From: Oasisia sp. SBJ-2009
Taxonomy: Eukaryota; Annelida; Polychaeta; Sabellida; Siboglinidae
Direction: 5' to 3'
Assembly: GCA_964017155.1 (NCBI GenBank)
Contig: OZ024866.1
Span: 24,090,730-24,154,729 of the forward strand
Length of the DNA: 64,000 bases
Shown here piece after piece: positions 13,301 through 53,694 of the stretch. The notes below the pieces were generated by a model, which was given only the letters and a program-made list of their open reading frames with translations, had not been told where the DNA came from and made no database searches. The translations under genes and the position numbers were made by a program. The number at the start of each line of letters is the position of its first letter. The first letter of the stretch is position 1.

Positions 13301-16300
13301 ACACACACACACACACGTTTATAAAATAATATCCAGTATTGTTCATATGCATTTTAGTCTTGTGGATATGGCAGGATAACAATGTTTGTTTATAGATTGA
13401 TAGATTCTCTACGTGACTCAGAAATTGCATTACATGTTAACTTTTTTAAGCCTGCCCTTTCAGGTAAATGATTTTGTTGTCTCACTCAGTACCCTGCATG
13501 TCCAGTGATTGTCCATCCAGGGGTCAGTTATTAAGCTTCACATTAGTGAGGAACCAGCCTCTCCCACTAGACTCTAATTAGATTTTAATGACCTTCCACT
13601 AATGGGTGACTGGAACAGCTTAGCACCCCAGGAGGGTGAATCTTTCCCTGGTGCTGTTTGTCTCCCCTCCCCCACCTCTCTGGGTCAGGGAACAGGGGAA
13701 AGGTCTTAGGAATAAACTGACAGGAAAATTAAGAGGAAGTGCTGAAAATATTATCTTGGAATGAGGAAAATTAAGAGGAAGTGCTGAATATTATCTTGGA
13801 ATGAGTCACAAGTCGGCCCTGACTCTGGTAGCGCCATCAGATATGTGAGAGTCGCATAAGTACTGATATCAAGATGTGGCTGCTGTAATGTCAGAGTGTA
13901 GGATTCACCAGTCTTCTACTTCTAGTAAGTGAAGACAGTTCTCAGGACAGATTAAGAAGTAGGAGTAACCAAGGACAAGATAAGTAGATTTCTGTCAAAG
14001 AGTCAGCACTGTTATCTTTTATGTTCAGTTGATTTCTTACGTAACATAATTTTTGTGATATCCATAAAAATATGTACATGTTATGGAATATATTGCTCAA
14101 AATGTCAATAATATATGTCATGCGATTTCTTGTTTTATTATGTCAGTTATTTATGAGGTGACTGAGATTACACATTTAGTTGAATAACCACATCATAACT
14201 ACCACATTTTGTAAACTATTTTATGTTTCACTACAAAGTCGCACATATCCTAATTATTATATTTACTCAATTGTTGTACAGTGTAATTATATATTTTTTT
14301 ATAATATTATTTGGCAAGTTTGTGAAAAATATTCATTGTGGGATAACTTGTTCAAATAATGGTAGGTTTTCTGCAGTATGTGAGTAATTGTTCCATGCAC
14401 AATGTGGTAGCCATGGAACTATGTTTTAGAAACCTACTGTAGTGGTTGATGACAGAGAGGCTCATGGGATTGATGGATACCATCAACACCTGTTCCGGGA
14501 ACTCGGCCGTGTCATCCTTGAAATGTTCTCCCTGTAAATAGCATGCCAGTGTCTGACAGAAACCTGTCTGTTATGATGAGTTTGTGGCAGTTGTTCCTGG
14601 CTTTTAAGCCCAGTTAGAACCACTTGGTGACATTGATTTGAACCGTCCTGCATTATGCAATATGCATTGTGTTACGATATCTGCACACTGCAGTAGTTAG
14701 TTTATTACCATTTGTGCAAATAAAATGGCATGTTATTTCTGAAGCAGCTGGTTTGAGTGATGGTAAAAGTATTCAAGTGAGAGTTGTGTGTGTAAGTGTT
14801 CAGCTAGATAAACACGTGGGCAGAGTTGTGGCAGCAGGATTGACATGGTAGAGTCGCCAGTGGATTGGTGGTTTGATTTAAAGAATGCATTTGTTTTAGA
14901 CGAAGCAACACTGTGATTGCATGTTCTGTTGCAGAAATAAGTGTGTGTGTGCGCATGTGTGTGTATGTATGTGTGCCTGCGTGTGTGTGCCTGCATGTGT
15001 GTGTGAGCGAGCGAGCGTGCGTGTTTTCACTTTGTTCGTGTACAACTACTGGCGGTAGGCAGTTTATTTTTTAGGGTCTAGTGCTCCCCTGAAAACAGTA
15101 TTACTCAAAAATTAATAAAAATGAAATGTTTATTATCTGTTTGTGAAGATAACTACAGAGACACAGACAGTGTAAAATCCCGTGGGTGCGGTATAGCAAT
15201 CGGTTAAATCTTGAAAAATACACTGTTTGTAACTGTAACTTAAGAAATGAAACCAATATCCCCCCCCCCCCAACCGGAGTTAAAATCCACTTCCTTATAA
15301 GGCCAGGGCAGCAGAGGTGCTGTGATACTTATGAGATAATGAATGGGCCCACTAGATGTAGACTTAATCACCCAGCCTCCCTCCCCCCTGAAACCCCTAG
15401 GGTGCTATGCCAGGAGCAGCCACAACAGGGACTGGCCCCCCTTGGAATCTGCCTGCTGCTAGGGCTGAGGTCTGGTCACTTTGAAGTGGCTGGTCTGATT
15501 GATCCTGGCTACTGTTGTGGTCAGAGTGGTGGGAGGTGGTACAGGCTCAGCAGCTGGGGTGGGAATTGTTCCCTCCTGGTCAGTGAAGTGGGGCTGGACA
15601 CTGGCATGTTGCCTTAGTCCAGTAGTGTCATTATGGAGAAAAGTGGCCCTGGTCATATTTCATAATCCACCTTTTCCTTTCCACGTTTCTACCAACTAAT
15701 TCCTAGTCAATTGGATTGACACTAATGTTTTGATTCCTAGAAGTTATGTGTCTAAATAGATGTAGCAGTAAGTCAGTGCATCATAATTCTCTAGTTCATT
15801 TCTTGTATTTCTACAAAGATATGTGATGTCAAGTCATGCTAATCACGTCAGATTAGACACAGGTTATCTCTGTACAACTTGTGTAGCACAGATGGGTGAT
15901 AATAGGGAGGGAGGGGGTAAAACAAAGAACATATTTCAATAAGAGAAAAAGCGGTAGTTCAGTAAAATAAAAACAGTAGTTCAGCAAAACAAGAAACCTT
16001 ACTTAAGTGAAAACAATAACTTGGCCCGTTCATAAAGCATGAAACAACTACAATAGGTCTGTGAAATATTCTCCGACTTTGAATGACTGTTGAGGCAAGT
16101 AAGTTATAATATACAGTGACAGTATACAGTCTGTGTGGCATTGATAGAGATGGGGGGAGAGACAGACAGATGGACAGAGATAATTAGAACAATGCCTCAG
16201 TAAGTTAGACATCACCGAGAGTCTGACAAGTGATGTTGTGAGGCCTCTCTCTCTCTCCCACCAGCCTCTATCTCTCTCCATCAGTTGTAAGTCTTCAGCT

Positions 16301-17949
16301 GCCAGCAGCTGGACCAGTGACAGGCGGCTGATGGCTGCCACAGCTGGGTCAAGGTCACTGTACAGTTTGGGCGGGTGCTGTGTACTTGGTGGACCCACAG
16401 CCTACACCACTGAGTGGCTTGGTTCTAGGACAGCCTCTCAAAAACACTAGAATACAGACGTCATAAGAGTCGAGTGAAGAGAAAGGGTATTGAAATCATG
16501 AGTGGCTTGCGTGACATCCTTCTCAATAGTATATGCTACCATCAGGCAGGAGACTCGGCACTTTAGGGAAAAGAAAGCAAAGACATTGAGCAGTTTTATC
16601 CCCATGTCAGTAAAATTCATCAATAAAATCTAAACACAATTATCTATAAATCTCACGTTATCAAGATTCTCAATAAATCCTAGTTATAGTTTTTATGTTT
16701 ATACCCATTTCATGATTTTAGTAGGTTTAAAATGTAATTAGATAATAATAAATTTTATACCAGTACTATTTACTTATGTGTTTATTTCATAACTGACAAA
16801 TTGTGACATGACAATGTTCTCTCGTTTGATAAATTTTATAAACTTTCTTGTATAAGTTGGTGTATGAAGACCAATACTTAGTTGCAGAACATTGTGAACT
16901 GGCAGTATATGACACTTGTCTTGGATATGTGTTGCTTTTCAGATATTCGTAATGAAGGTTGTTGACCTGTAGTAATGATTTAACATGAATAATCATGTGT
17001 AATTAAAAGTTAATGTAATGCTAAATAAACTGATGTCTGCTGAATTAGTCCAGCATCTGTGTAACGCACTCGAAACAGTACTCATAAACTATTTATTGCT
17101 TGCATGTAACAATCTCATTTCTTGGCTTAATTCAGTATTGGTCAAATAATTAATTCGATGTTGATTAAAATGCCCGTGATTTGCTGCACGCCAGTGTTAA
17201 TTGGGAGAATTGATGGTAACTAAGTGGTATTTCAAACCATGTCTGTTGAATTTGAAGAAGTTGGGGCCGCTGTAGCGGTTTAGCTTTTCACCCATCGCAA
17301 TGTGGAGTGACATGTACAGGTGTATCCATGGGGAATACCTGAGGGCTTTGGGTTGGGAAAACCAACCCTCTTCCCGTTGCCGGTGCCTTATTGTTGAATG
17401 TGGCCTGGATGCGGGTCAGTGGCTGGTCGAGGCTGGACATTGCTGCCCGCAGCAGCAATCAGCCCCAATGAATGAAACATGAGTTGATATACATCATGCG
17501 TCGTTTCTCAGGTGCGACAAGGCTAGGTGTTCCCTTCTTTGCACTCTCAGTCCACCCATATGCCGGTTAATTCAACGCGGGGAGACTGGCTGACTGGGGC
17601 CACCCAACCCAGTCCCACCTGGGGTTGAAACCAGGAAGTATTTTGTTTCTCTTTTCGGTGGTCTCCTGTGTTGGAGGCTGGTTATGGTCAATAGTAGCGA
17701 CTTGGTGAATGCGGAACTTTGATCGCTGGTCTGTAAGGTATTTCAGTTCGTATTGTTGGGATGTAGATGGTGTGTTGAATCCATGTATGTGGTGGCTAAT
17801 ATAGTGCTCACAAATTACTTGACGATGCTAACCTAGATACATCATGACAATTGCATTCGGACAACTTGGTTAAATTCTCCATTGTCCGAAAATATACAGT
17901 CGCCATGTTGTGTATGTATTTGGAAATTGTAGACACTTCTCGATAAATA

Positions 17950-18086
17950 GTAGATGTCTTATGTATTTGGACACCTACAAATAGTAGTTGTCTGATGTAT
18001 TTGGACGTATACAAATAGTAGACGTTTGATATACTTTAGACATATACAAACAGTAGATGTCAGATGTACTGGGACGTGCACAAATA
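17950..18086. repeat. 34-bp tandem repeat, 4 copies
   Basis: Four diverged units, each starting GTAGATGTC or a close variant, with a TTTGGACA-like middle and ending ACAAATA. Non-coding minisatellite. Confidence 0.75.
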
Positions 18087-19356
18087 ATCTTTCTGAGATG
18101 TCCAAAACAATTTGGTGGTCAAATGGATACAGTAATTATGCTTTTGACAAATTTGTGAAAATCATGTTAGATAATACGAAAACGTTTTGGGTGAATGATT
18201 TCCACAGTATCTGTGTTTTGTTTGTGAGTTCCCAGGTGGGCAGTGCTTGCAGAAGGTGATTCTTACCTTGGCAGGGAATTTGTTTGTGCCGCCAATTAGC
18301 ACTTTGTGCTTTGCCTGTGTCAGCTGTTACATGTACAATTGGGTGCAGTCGAAGTGGTCAGAGTTGCCAGTGGCTCCACCCAGTGGTGACTCTGTAAGGT
18401 CGTCGTTAACACGACTGATGATTCCATCAGTCCTCGTTGTAAGAATTTGTTACATAAAGAACATGTGTGTTAAAGGAACGACTTCAAACAAATGTCACTG
18501 TTTATGCCTGTACTAGAATACAGTGGATAAGGAACATTAGATATATAGGGAACAGTTTAACCAAATCTGAATATGTTCCTCATAATGAATATCCGTTGTA
18601 TTAATACAAAGACAACATAATATATAGGCCTATTAACACATACATGTAATAACTGTAAACTAACAAACACAAACCAGTGTGGTGTTACTCTAAGTTTAAA
18701 CACTGTCCTGTCACGTGAATTATTATTTACAAGAATTCTTTTAGATAATTATTAAATATTACATATTGCTGCTAAGCAGAAACATAGGTGAATCAGTGGT
18801 AAGAAGTTGTGTATGTGTGGCCAGCCTGTGGTAGGTAAGGTGGTTGGTTGGCTGATGTAAGGCAGGTCTACGTCAATCTGCAAGTAACCTATAGGTCGAA
18901 CAGGTGGCCCAGGCTGACAGACATTCGGGCCACATGAAGGGCCGGGCTGGGCCGGTGTCGGGCTGGTATGTCTTATTGATACTCCCCACGCACACACGTG
19001 GACAACCAGCCTTGAGTTATCTACGGCTGCCTCAGAAACCTCCTGACCGAGCCCTGCTGACCGCATTGCCTCGCGGAAGATGCTCTGGCATTGACTCTTG
19101 TTTATGCACAGTCTGGGATGTACCTGTAATGAATGGCTGGGCCACCTGCTGATTTATGACACCAGGTGATGGATTTCTGGTGTTTTGCCTGCCCTAAATC
19201 ATCACCGCCACCTGTTCCGTCTGTCAGTGGTTCCTCAGGTCTCCAGACAGACGTCATTGCCTCAGTCCGTCGGTGGGGTTCTTGGAGTTTTTTAAATGAT
19301 AAATATTCACCAGTTTGCCGATGAATTCGTTCGCCATTAATCGGTTTGATTGAAAT

Positions 19357-19372
19357 CCACCAGGGGGCACTA
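19357..19372 (+). promoter_or_regulatory. CTCF-like site CCACCAGGGGGCACTA
   Basis: The 16 bases CCACCAGGGGGCACTA match the core CTCF recognition sequence of bilaterian animals without a mismatch. It lies about 5 kb upstream of the MEF2 start codon. Binding in this species is inferred, not shown. Confidence 0.5.
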
Positions 19373-20565
19373 ATGTGATATTGCATTGCATCTGGTGCTA
19401 AGCGATGGCCGTCGTTCGGAGTTTTGTGAATGTGAGGTCGGGTGATGGATACGATTCGCGGCGGATTCACTAAGCTCTGTGCGTGAAGTGCACATGAAAG
19501 ATGAACTTACATTGTGGCTATGGATAGTTTATTTCTTTCGTTGACTTCCCATTCAGCAGTTCGCTGGAATGAGAGTGATCAAGTTTTAGTACAAATGATA
19601 GTTGAGTGAATGGCTGTTATGCAGTTTCAGTTTGACTTGGGACATTTTAGTTTCGCATGAGTGAACACCCAAAGAAAGAAGAGTGGCTTTGCTTGAATCT
19701 AAGCAATCATGACAATGCAGAGACTGTCTTGTTTAACTAGTGTTAACCTGTAGCATATTCAGACATACATATAGTTTCATCCACACACATGCACATGACC
19801 TTAATAATACTTAATGATTTCCATATTAACAGTAATTTGTTATTTCACAGTAATGTGTTATGATGCCGGAATAGATAGCATGGGCCATGGTACAGATATG
19901 GCCCCAAATGTGTGATATGAACTATGGAGTAGTGGTACATACACATATGTGCCCCATATGTGTGACATGAGCCCTGGTATATGTGTGCAATCGTGGAGAA
20001 AAACCTATGCCATTGAACAGCCCGGCCCAGCCCCAACAATGAATCAGCTGGTAGTCCTGCCCGTAACTGCTCTATATTTCTTGGCATCAATGGCAACCTG
20101 CGGAACTGGCAACAGTTGCGATTGACAATCCATCACCGGACTCGAGAATAGACCGGCTATTTTTGGTTTTATAGTTCCAGTTAAAGCATTCGCCGTAGCC
20201 ACGTGCAGCAGTCTCGGAAAATATACTACATTTTCATGATGTACTCTCGATATAAAATCTGAATGAGTTATGCATTCCGATGAGGTCGAATTTTGGTGAT
20301 TGGTGAGTCGGTGGTCATGTGACGCCCATGTCGGTCGTAAAGTGGTGGTCGCGGCAGACAGAATGATTATGCTTTTATTTAGCGAGATTTACATGCGTAA
20401 AAACCTGGAGCGTTGCTGGGTTTTATGACCGCAGCGGCTGTAGACCGGTGGACAAACGTCCTCGATTTATTGTCATCATCGCGTCCCGTCACGCGCCTGC
20501 ATGAGCTCGACCGTGACACATAAACGGGTATTATTAGGTTAGCATTGGATCCGTTGGACTTGTGA

Positions 20566-21250
20566 TGGCGGCGGGATTAACAAATGGACGGTAGGATTGA
20601 CACATGGACGGGAGGATTGACACATTGGTGGTAGGATTAGCACATGGATGGTAGGATTAACACATGGGCAGTGGGATTAACACATGGACGGTAGGATTAA
20701 CACATGGGTGGTGGGATTAACACATGGACGGTGGGATTAACACATGGACGGTAGGATTAACAGATGGGTGGTAGGATTAACACATTGTCGGTGGGATTAA
20801 CACATGGACGGTAGGATTAACACATGGGTGGTGGGGCTAACACATGGACGGTAGGATTAACACATGGAGGGTAGGACTAACACTTGGACAGTAGGATTAA
20901 CACACAGATGGTAGGATTAACACATGGATGGTAGGATTAATTCATGGATGGTAGGATTAACGCATGGGTGGTAGGATTATAACATGGATGGTAGGATTAA
21001 CACATGGATGGTGGGGTTAACACATGGATGGTAGGATTAACGCATGGGTGGTGGGATTAACACATGGGTGGTGGGATTAACACATGGACGGTAGGATTAA
21101 CAGATGGGTGGTAGGATTAACACATTGTCGGTGGGATTAGCACATGGAAGGTAGGATTAACACATGGATGGTAGGATTAACACATGGATGGTAGGATTAA
21201 CACATGGGTGGTGGGATTAACAAATGGACAATGGGATTAACACAAGTGAT
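20566..21250. repeat. 20-bp minisatellite, about 34 copies
   Basis: The unit is GGTAGGATTAACACATGGAT with variable positions (GTGGG for GTAGG; GGACG, GGATG or GGGTG at the end). Copies are diverged, so the array is older than the satellite at the left edge. No coding role is apparent. Confidence 0.93.
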
Positions 21251-24200
21251 ACAAGGCCAGTTAGTGCAGTGGTTCAGTCTTGATCAGTTGCTGCCAGAGT
21301 CTGGCACTGGGAGTAGGGTAGGGGCCCAGACAGTCAAACAGTTTTTAGGAATTGTAGCATCACTGACACTAGTGTGTTCCAGAACAGGTCTAAACTGTAA
21401 ATCAAAACACTATCACAGTTATTTCACGGTGTTCATAACTATCTTATGCGAATAACGTTTTGGAAGAGCCCCTTTGGTATTACGCATCAGTTCTACTGTG
21501 TGGGTCAACACTCTTGATTTATAAGTACCGGGTGCATGGAAAGTCTCATGTCGCTGGAACGTTTCTTGGCCAACTATTTGTTTTCTGTCATTATACACAT
21601 TCATGAAGAATGATGCAAAAAGTAGTTGGTTCTTGGTCACAAACACGTACTGAAAGCATGAATCACACTATCAGAGGTGGATGAGTTTGATTAAAATGAA
21701 GAAGCGTTGATTAATAACGATGAGATTTTTTATACATACGTTAAATAACACCTCAAATTTTGACACATTGTCAATAATCGAGAACAGTAATGTCACCAAG
21801 ATGAGTGACATGAGTGATTAGTGTTCGCTTGCAGTGACGACAGCCACAAGGGCAGGTAAATGTACTTTCCGTGTCTGTCGGTTTTGCCGCGTCATCCGCG
21901 TCACCGGATCCACGTTTTACATCAAAGCGCATGATTTTTTGCGAGATTGTTTTGTCCGGATTTAAGTGGCATAGATATGGCAGCATCGTTGGACGCAGTC
22001 GCATTCCGCTGTATCCTTCAGGTCGAAACAGTCGGTTCATTGATTCTTTCGTACAGCCTTCGCCCCTAATTGTTCCTGTGCAGTTTGCTCGCTGGCTGTT
22101 CAGCGGGCTGACAGTGATTGATGGTGTTGTCACTAGAGGGCCTTGTTCAGGTACAGCGGGCCCTTGTGCGTTGTAATTGATTGTTGGCAGCATCGGAAGA
22201 AGTTGGCAAGATTTTGTCAGGGAGGGGCGATTAATTGATGCAATTGTCAGGGAGGGTAAGTAATCGATCGGATGATCAGGAGATATCAAGAGACATCTCG
22301 GGGGTAATCTACCGATGCATGGTGGCTTTGGTTTATTTTCGTCTGCGTCACTGTGTGTATAGGATCAATTGTTAGTTCAAAATGGCCTTGTGGCTATGAA
22401 TAGTAATTGGCAAGTAAAAAATAGATCACGTTGATGTAACATTCTTTCGCTGTGACTGACAGCTGTCTAAGATACACACAGGCAGTGTTAGACACATTTT
22501 TGACAATTTCCACATTGAATTTGAGTGTTTGGAAGTTTTCTTCGACCATGTGAGAGGAACCATGATGTGAGTGCATTCTGGGAGTAACAGATCTAGTGAA
22601 TGGGTCACTCCTTGGTATGTGGCCAAAGTTGGTGGCTGCAGGCAGGTGTGTGTGTGAGGGGGGGGGGGTGGCTGACCATTATAGATGACCAGCTTGGCCG
22701 TATAGCGAACAGTCGCAGAGGGACTTGCCCACAAGAATCTGATTTTAGCAAGAGTGGCTGGCTGGTCAGAGAAAGAGTGTGTTCAGGTCTTGGGGCCAAT
22801 CAGTCATTGATTTAGGCCAATGTTCAATCGTTGCGCTGATGATAAGACCATCATGCAGTGGGCTTTGTTGGGAGCTTGTCACTGATTGATCGGTGCCGAC
22901 CACGAAGGACGCTGTTTGGAGCCGGAGCCATGTTTTTCATCTACCACCACCGCCGGAGGCTGTGAGAACTGAATTGGTGACCACCACAAGTAAGCGTGGG
23001 TCCTTCAGTTGGAATGTGTTTGTGGTGGTTGACCTCGGTGTTAGCATCAGTTAGAGGTGGTTCTCGGGGGCACCATTGTGGTGTTTACCTCGTGGTAGGC
23101 TCGCTGAGATCACAATCTGTGTAGAAACTTTGTCGGGGACCGCTGCTTGCACAGTGGGTCTTGTTTTTTCACCTTTCGGTCATTCGCTCTCGCCACCCCA
23201 CCCTCAGGCAGGGCGAGATACTGATCGCTGTGTACTGGCATAGGGGTAGTATTGTCCTGCGAAATGGGGCAGGGCAGTTGTTGTTATTACAATTACTATT
23301 ATTGACTATTAATAGTTAGGATATTTCTCAGGAGGTGACCACGCGTAATGTTTATTACCCAGTTGTATAAATACAAAATGGTGTAAGAAGACTCACTATG
23401 ATTCTAGGCGCAGGGCAATTGTTGTTGTTATTACAATTACTGTTATTGATTGTTTATAGTTAAGATATTGCTCAGGAGGTGATCACGCATAATATTTATT
23501 ACCCGGTTGTATAAATACAAAATGGTGTAAGAAGATTCACTATGATTCTATAAAATAATACCCACAAGGAGGCCCTTGTCTGATATTGTTGCTATTTTTA
23601 TTGCGGTCGCCAAGATAAACCACACAGAAGCCGTTGAGGTAGTTAAATATATTTGCTGTCGTTGGCCGTCAGCATCATAAGTGGCCGTCAGACCCTCGAG
23701 TCGTATGCGGCTTTACATACACTAATAATCTTGTTCTGTCGACTCGACAGAAGTAGCGTTTGCAAAACAACTCAAAGTTTATTAATTTCTGCGCTGTTTC
23801 AATATTGTCGTGCACCCCATAAAGATCTCACGTGGAGTGCCATCGAGTGTCGGTAGATGTCTAGCATGCCAGTGATGACATGGTGGACACAGACACTGTG
23901 TATGCATGGTCGAGTGGTGTTTGTGTCTGTTAACATGTTGCTGTGTTTCCCAGTTTCCTGTAGATTCTGGTGAAGGCAGTGGTAAGCCAGTGAGCCATGA
24001 TTAATGTTGTCAGGTCTGCTAGTTTGGGTGGGAGGGGGTTCCACACACGAGGTGCAAAGGGAAAATGAAACGTGGTTGGTTAAGTATGAAAATTAAGAAG
24101 ACATCTAACATATTTACAGATTGTTTTTGTGTATGCTGTCATTGTCAGCGTAACTATATGTCGGTATCAGTGTCGACATTGATAGTACCATTGCCATGTG

Positions 24201-24275
24201 TGGCTGCAAGATTTCCAGAGATTTGTGCGTGGTGCAATCATGTAGTTTCATTCTGTTCCTTTGTTCTGCTTCCAG
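21251..24275. other. Upstream MEF2 region, no recognised gene
   Basis: A fairly CpG-rich block (21840-22320) contains overlapping open frames on both strands, up to 172 codons on the minus strand (21771-22289), with no recognisable domain. A possible noncoding exon ends at a good donor, CAA|GTAAGC, at 22989. A 141-bp tandem duplication lies at 23269-23551. A pyrimidine-rich tract ending in TTCCAG at 24275 makes a good 3' splice site for the first MEF2 coding exon. Confidence 0.45.
23269..23551. repeat. 141-bp tandem duplication
   Basis: Two adjacent copies run from GCAGGGCA(G/A)TTGTTG to ACTATGATTCTA, with scattered substitutions. Each contains TTGTATAAATACAA, which resembles both a TATA box and an imperfect MEF2 site. 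Confidence 0.85.
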
Positions 24276-24382
24276 AGCCACACGTTGACGCCGGAAGCTG
24301 CCATTGGATAGGACTGTTGCAGCAACCCAGTTGGAGGAGGAAGCACCTATAGGATAAAGGAAGCAAGAAACCGTTGGCAGAC

Positions 24383-50720
<26,338 letters not shown>

Positions 50721-51128
50721 TGTCCGCCGTCCACCGTCGTCATTGATTGGTCGATCGCGGTGGCGCGTCAAGCGACGGACTGTCGTTTCTTCAGCGGACT
50801 CGGTGGGGGCAGATTGTCGGTGTTTCCATGTCAGACGTTATCGCCATGGCGACCGCAGTCGTCGCCCCAGCCTCACTCCGCTGTGTGTGTGAGCAGCGTC
50901 GTGTGATTCGTTCGCTCCGTCGTGTTTGGCACGCAAAGAAGACTAGCAGCCACGAGATGGCAGCACTGGAGTAGAGCGACCGTGAAGCGCGTTCTGCTTG
51001 TACGGAGTAGAATAGTTCAGTGCGCAGTGCCCGTCAGTGACGAATATTCAATTTGATTTGGTTGCTGTGTTGGACTTCTGTTAACGTGCCCATCCTTCAA
51101 AGTGTTGCTTTTTGTACCAGAATCATGT

Positions 51129-51300
51129 TAATATATATATATATATATTTACACATATATATATATAAATCAGTACCCACTCACAGTTATATATATATAT
51201 ATATACGTGTATATATATATATATGTGTGGATAAACATGTGTATGAATATACGTATGTATACGAATGTACGTATATACATATCTATGTACATATATGTAA
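51129..51300. repeat. TA/GTATAC-rich microsatellite
   Basis: Runs of TA broken by CGTG, TGTGTG and ATACGTATGTAT phrases; low complexity. Open frames rich in Tyr/Ile here are artefacts. Confidence 0.9.
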
Positions 51301-53679
51301 ATTTAAACAGGTGAATTGACGACGAAGGTGACTGCGTCACCGTAACAATTACTTTTTCGTCCTCATGTAGCGTAGGTCGGTGCTTCTGTGTTAGCTGCTG
51401 CGTGTCGCCATGGTAGCAGCCACAGTAACAGTGTTGCGTTGACAACCAGTAATGTATTGCCATGACAACCAGTAGTGTATCGCCATAGTGACCACCGGTG
51501 GGGGACACTCGAGATGTCTTAGGTGCAGCCCTCTCTGCATGCTCTCGGGCTGTCTAATCTAGCTAGACATGGTCATAGCAGGTGTGGTAAGAAAATGGAC
51601 ATGCGTGTCTGAACACGGACACGCATGGATGAGCATTGCTAAACCTCTAGATATAATAGAAGGCACAACAGCTTGCATGTCATACGTGACACAGTGTACA
51701 TACGTGTTGCAACAAACACAATCGTTTTACCATTGCCTACACGTTGTTTTGTCTATCGACCTTTTATGTTGTACTTTGGAGACGATCGGCAAAGAAAGCA
51801 CCTTGTGTTTCCAGTAACTTCACTGTTGAAGACGCCAGACAATGTTACGTCTGTAATACCACAAAAATCACGAAGGTTTTAAAGACCCTTCATCAGCAGT
51901 TCATATCAAATCGACCACTGAGAACTCTACCTCAGCATAACTTTTGAATGTTGGTGTATTCTTGGCACAGGTTCTTGATTTATAACGTGACATTATCCAG
52001 TGTCCACTGCCCTTTGCTGTTGCCCAGTAGCTTCAGGGGTCAGAGGTCAGCATCGTATTTGCTGTTCAAGAAGTTTTAGTTCACTGTAGAATAAGGCAAA
52101 CAATGGTAAACGACAGTGACACGTAAATGTTATCTGTCGATGTCTTGCAATGTTGGGAGTAGCATTTAAAGAGGTGTGCATTGTTTGATGTGATTCAGAA
52201 CATACGATGTACTTAGGCTGGACAGGACCTGATAGTAGCTAGACCACGTGATTTAATCACGAGAGTGCAGATTGTGTTAGCTGTCTGTACTACGGAAGTA
52301 GGAGTGTGAATGTGACGCATGCGCGAGTCAAAGACATGACGTAGTTTACCCGTGTTAACATCGTGGTGTGAAGTTTGTAATCCATTAGAAATGCACGTAT
52401 TTCCCGAGAAGAATCATGTTTGACCACGGATTGTTCGTCCAGCCGTCTGACTGCGTTACACCTACAGCAGTACTTGTTTGTTTAACAACAGTAAATTCAC
52501 GACATTTCACGTCGTATGACCGCGCTCCGGCTTGTCACACCGATTTGACAATGGTAGGCAGTTGTTTTGTTTTGCTTCAGTCGTGAGTCTGAACTGTTTC
52601 TCGCACGCTTAACGTACGCTGTACGCAGCTGTCTTCTGTCGCTATGGTAACTGTGAGTGTGCCGACACGCAACAGGGCATATTAACACGCGTGTCACGCT
52701 CTAGGCTGTGTTTCTTAGTCTGACATTCCCGTCGCCAGACGTCGCCCCGTGCTGAACCTGGTTAGTGTTGTGTGTGCATGCTTGCGTCGTTGGTCGCAAG
52801 AGGGCAGTGTTTGTGCTCAGGTATATATAGGTGGCGCACGCACTGGGTATCCAATGTCTGGATAGGTGGGCGCTTCAACTAGACAGAAAATGCACCTTAG
52901 ATTGCACGTTACGGCACTTGTAAAAATACACTTTTATCGTTCTTGTTATGGTCGTGAACAGCCCCGAAATTTCGCTGGTTTTTACAAACGAAACTTGGTT
53001 TGTTTCTGAAACCCGCGTTCATGGGAACTAGCGATCAACTTGCATTTTGTTTTGTATGCGTGGCCATGCAGTCGGTCGATAGGTGGCGTTATTGTGTCTG
53101 TGGTGATGAAACTCGGACTAAAGTCGTTATATTTTACTAAAAACGAGAATATTTATCACAGGGTATGTAAGGGAGTATCTAATTTTTGCTAAGCTAAGTT
53201 ATTCTGCCGAGTTGTTGTCGTCGTACTTGACGACTAGCGACGTTTCATCGTGTGGAAGGATGCGAAATCGTTGTTTCTTAATTGTACATTTATCCGTTGG
53301 GTGGCGCCGTGTTTTCAGGTGGCGCGCACCCTGGCGAGTGACAATGTGTGAACGAAGTCGTTACATTTATTACTATATCGTAGGCGAGAAATCACAAGTA
53401 TTTTGATGTAGAATTTGTGCAGAATGTTATGATCATGTCATTGAGGAGATTTGCTGTGTAAGACAACGTTGGCAACCCCGGAGCCGTTTTTGTTTGTTGC
53501 TATGGTGACTTGTTTGTAGAGCCGGGGCACCTCGTGCCGATACTAGTACGACTCGTCATATCTCCACACATGTTCACTGTTAACTTACAATGTCCCCAAG
53601 TGTGTATTTTATTCATGATAAATGAATGGTTTGTGTTCAGAAATTAGACGGGACTTTCCCCTGGCGAAGTGTGGATTGT

Positions 53680-53694
53680 AGCGCCCTCCCGCGG
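53680..53694 (-). promoter_or_regulatory. CTCF-like site downstream of MEF2 (minus strand)
   Basis: On the minus strand the sequence is CCGCGGGAGGGCGCT, a GC-rich form of the CTCF core. Its orientation is opposite to the perfect site at 19357. Confidence 0.3.

Larger units (their letters stand above)
10311..20565. other. Gene-free region with simple repeats
   Basis: No gene is recognised. Small repeats are a TTTG run (13027-13095), a CA run (13290-13316), two 42-bp tandem copies (13722-13805), a GT/GTGC run (14940-15022) and four 34-bp units (17950-18086). A G/C-mixed stretch at 15260-15620 has an open frame of 143 codons but no recognisable family. A 12-bp palindrome GTGATTAATCAC is at about 11724. 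A canonical CTCF-like site is listed separately. CpG-rich sequence at 20120-20560 could be regulatory. Confidence 0.45.

Noticed and set aside
21771..22289. 172-codon minus-strand frame with a CPCGCRHC cluster
   Set aside because: No recognisable domain, the opposite strand is also open, and the CpG-rich block lowers stop frequency. Not strong enough to call a gene.
53650..53660. NF-kappaB-type site GGGACTTTCCC
   Set aside because: Perfect sequence but a single isolated match downstream of the MEF2 stop; no supporting context.
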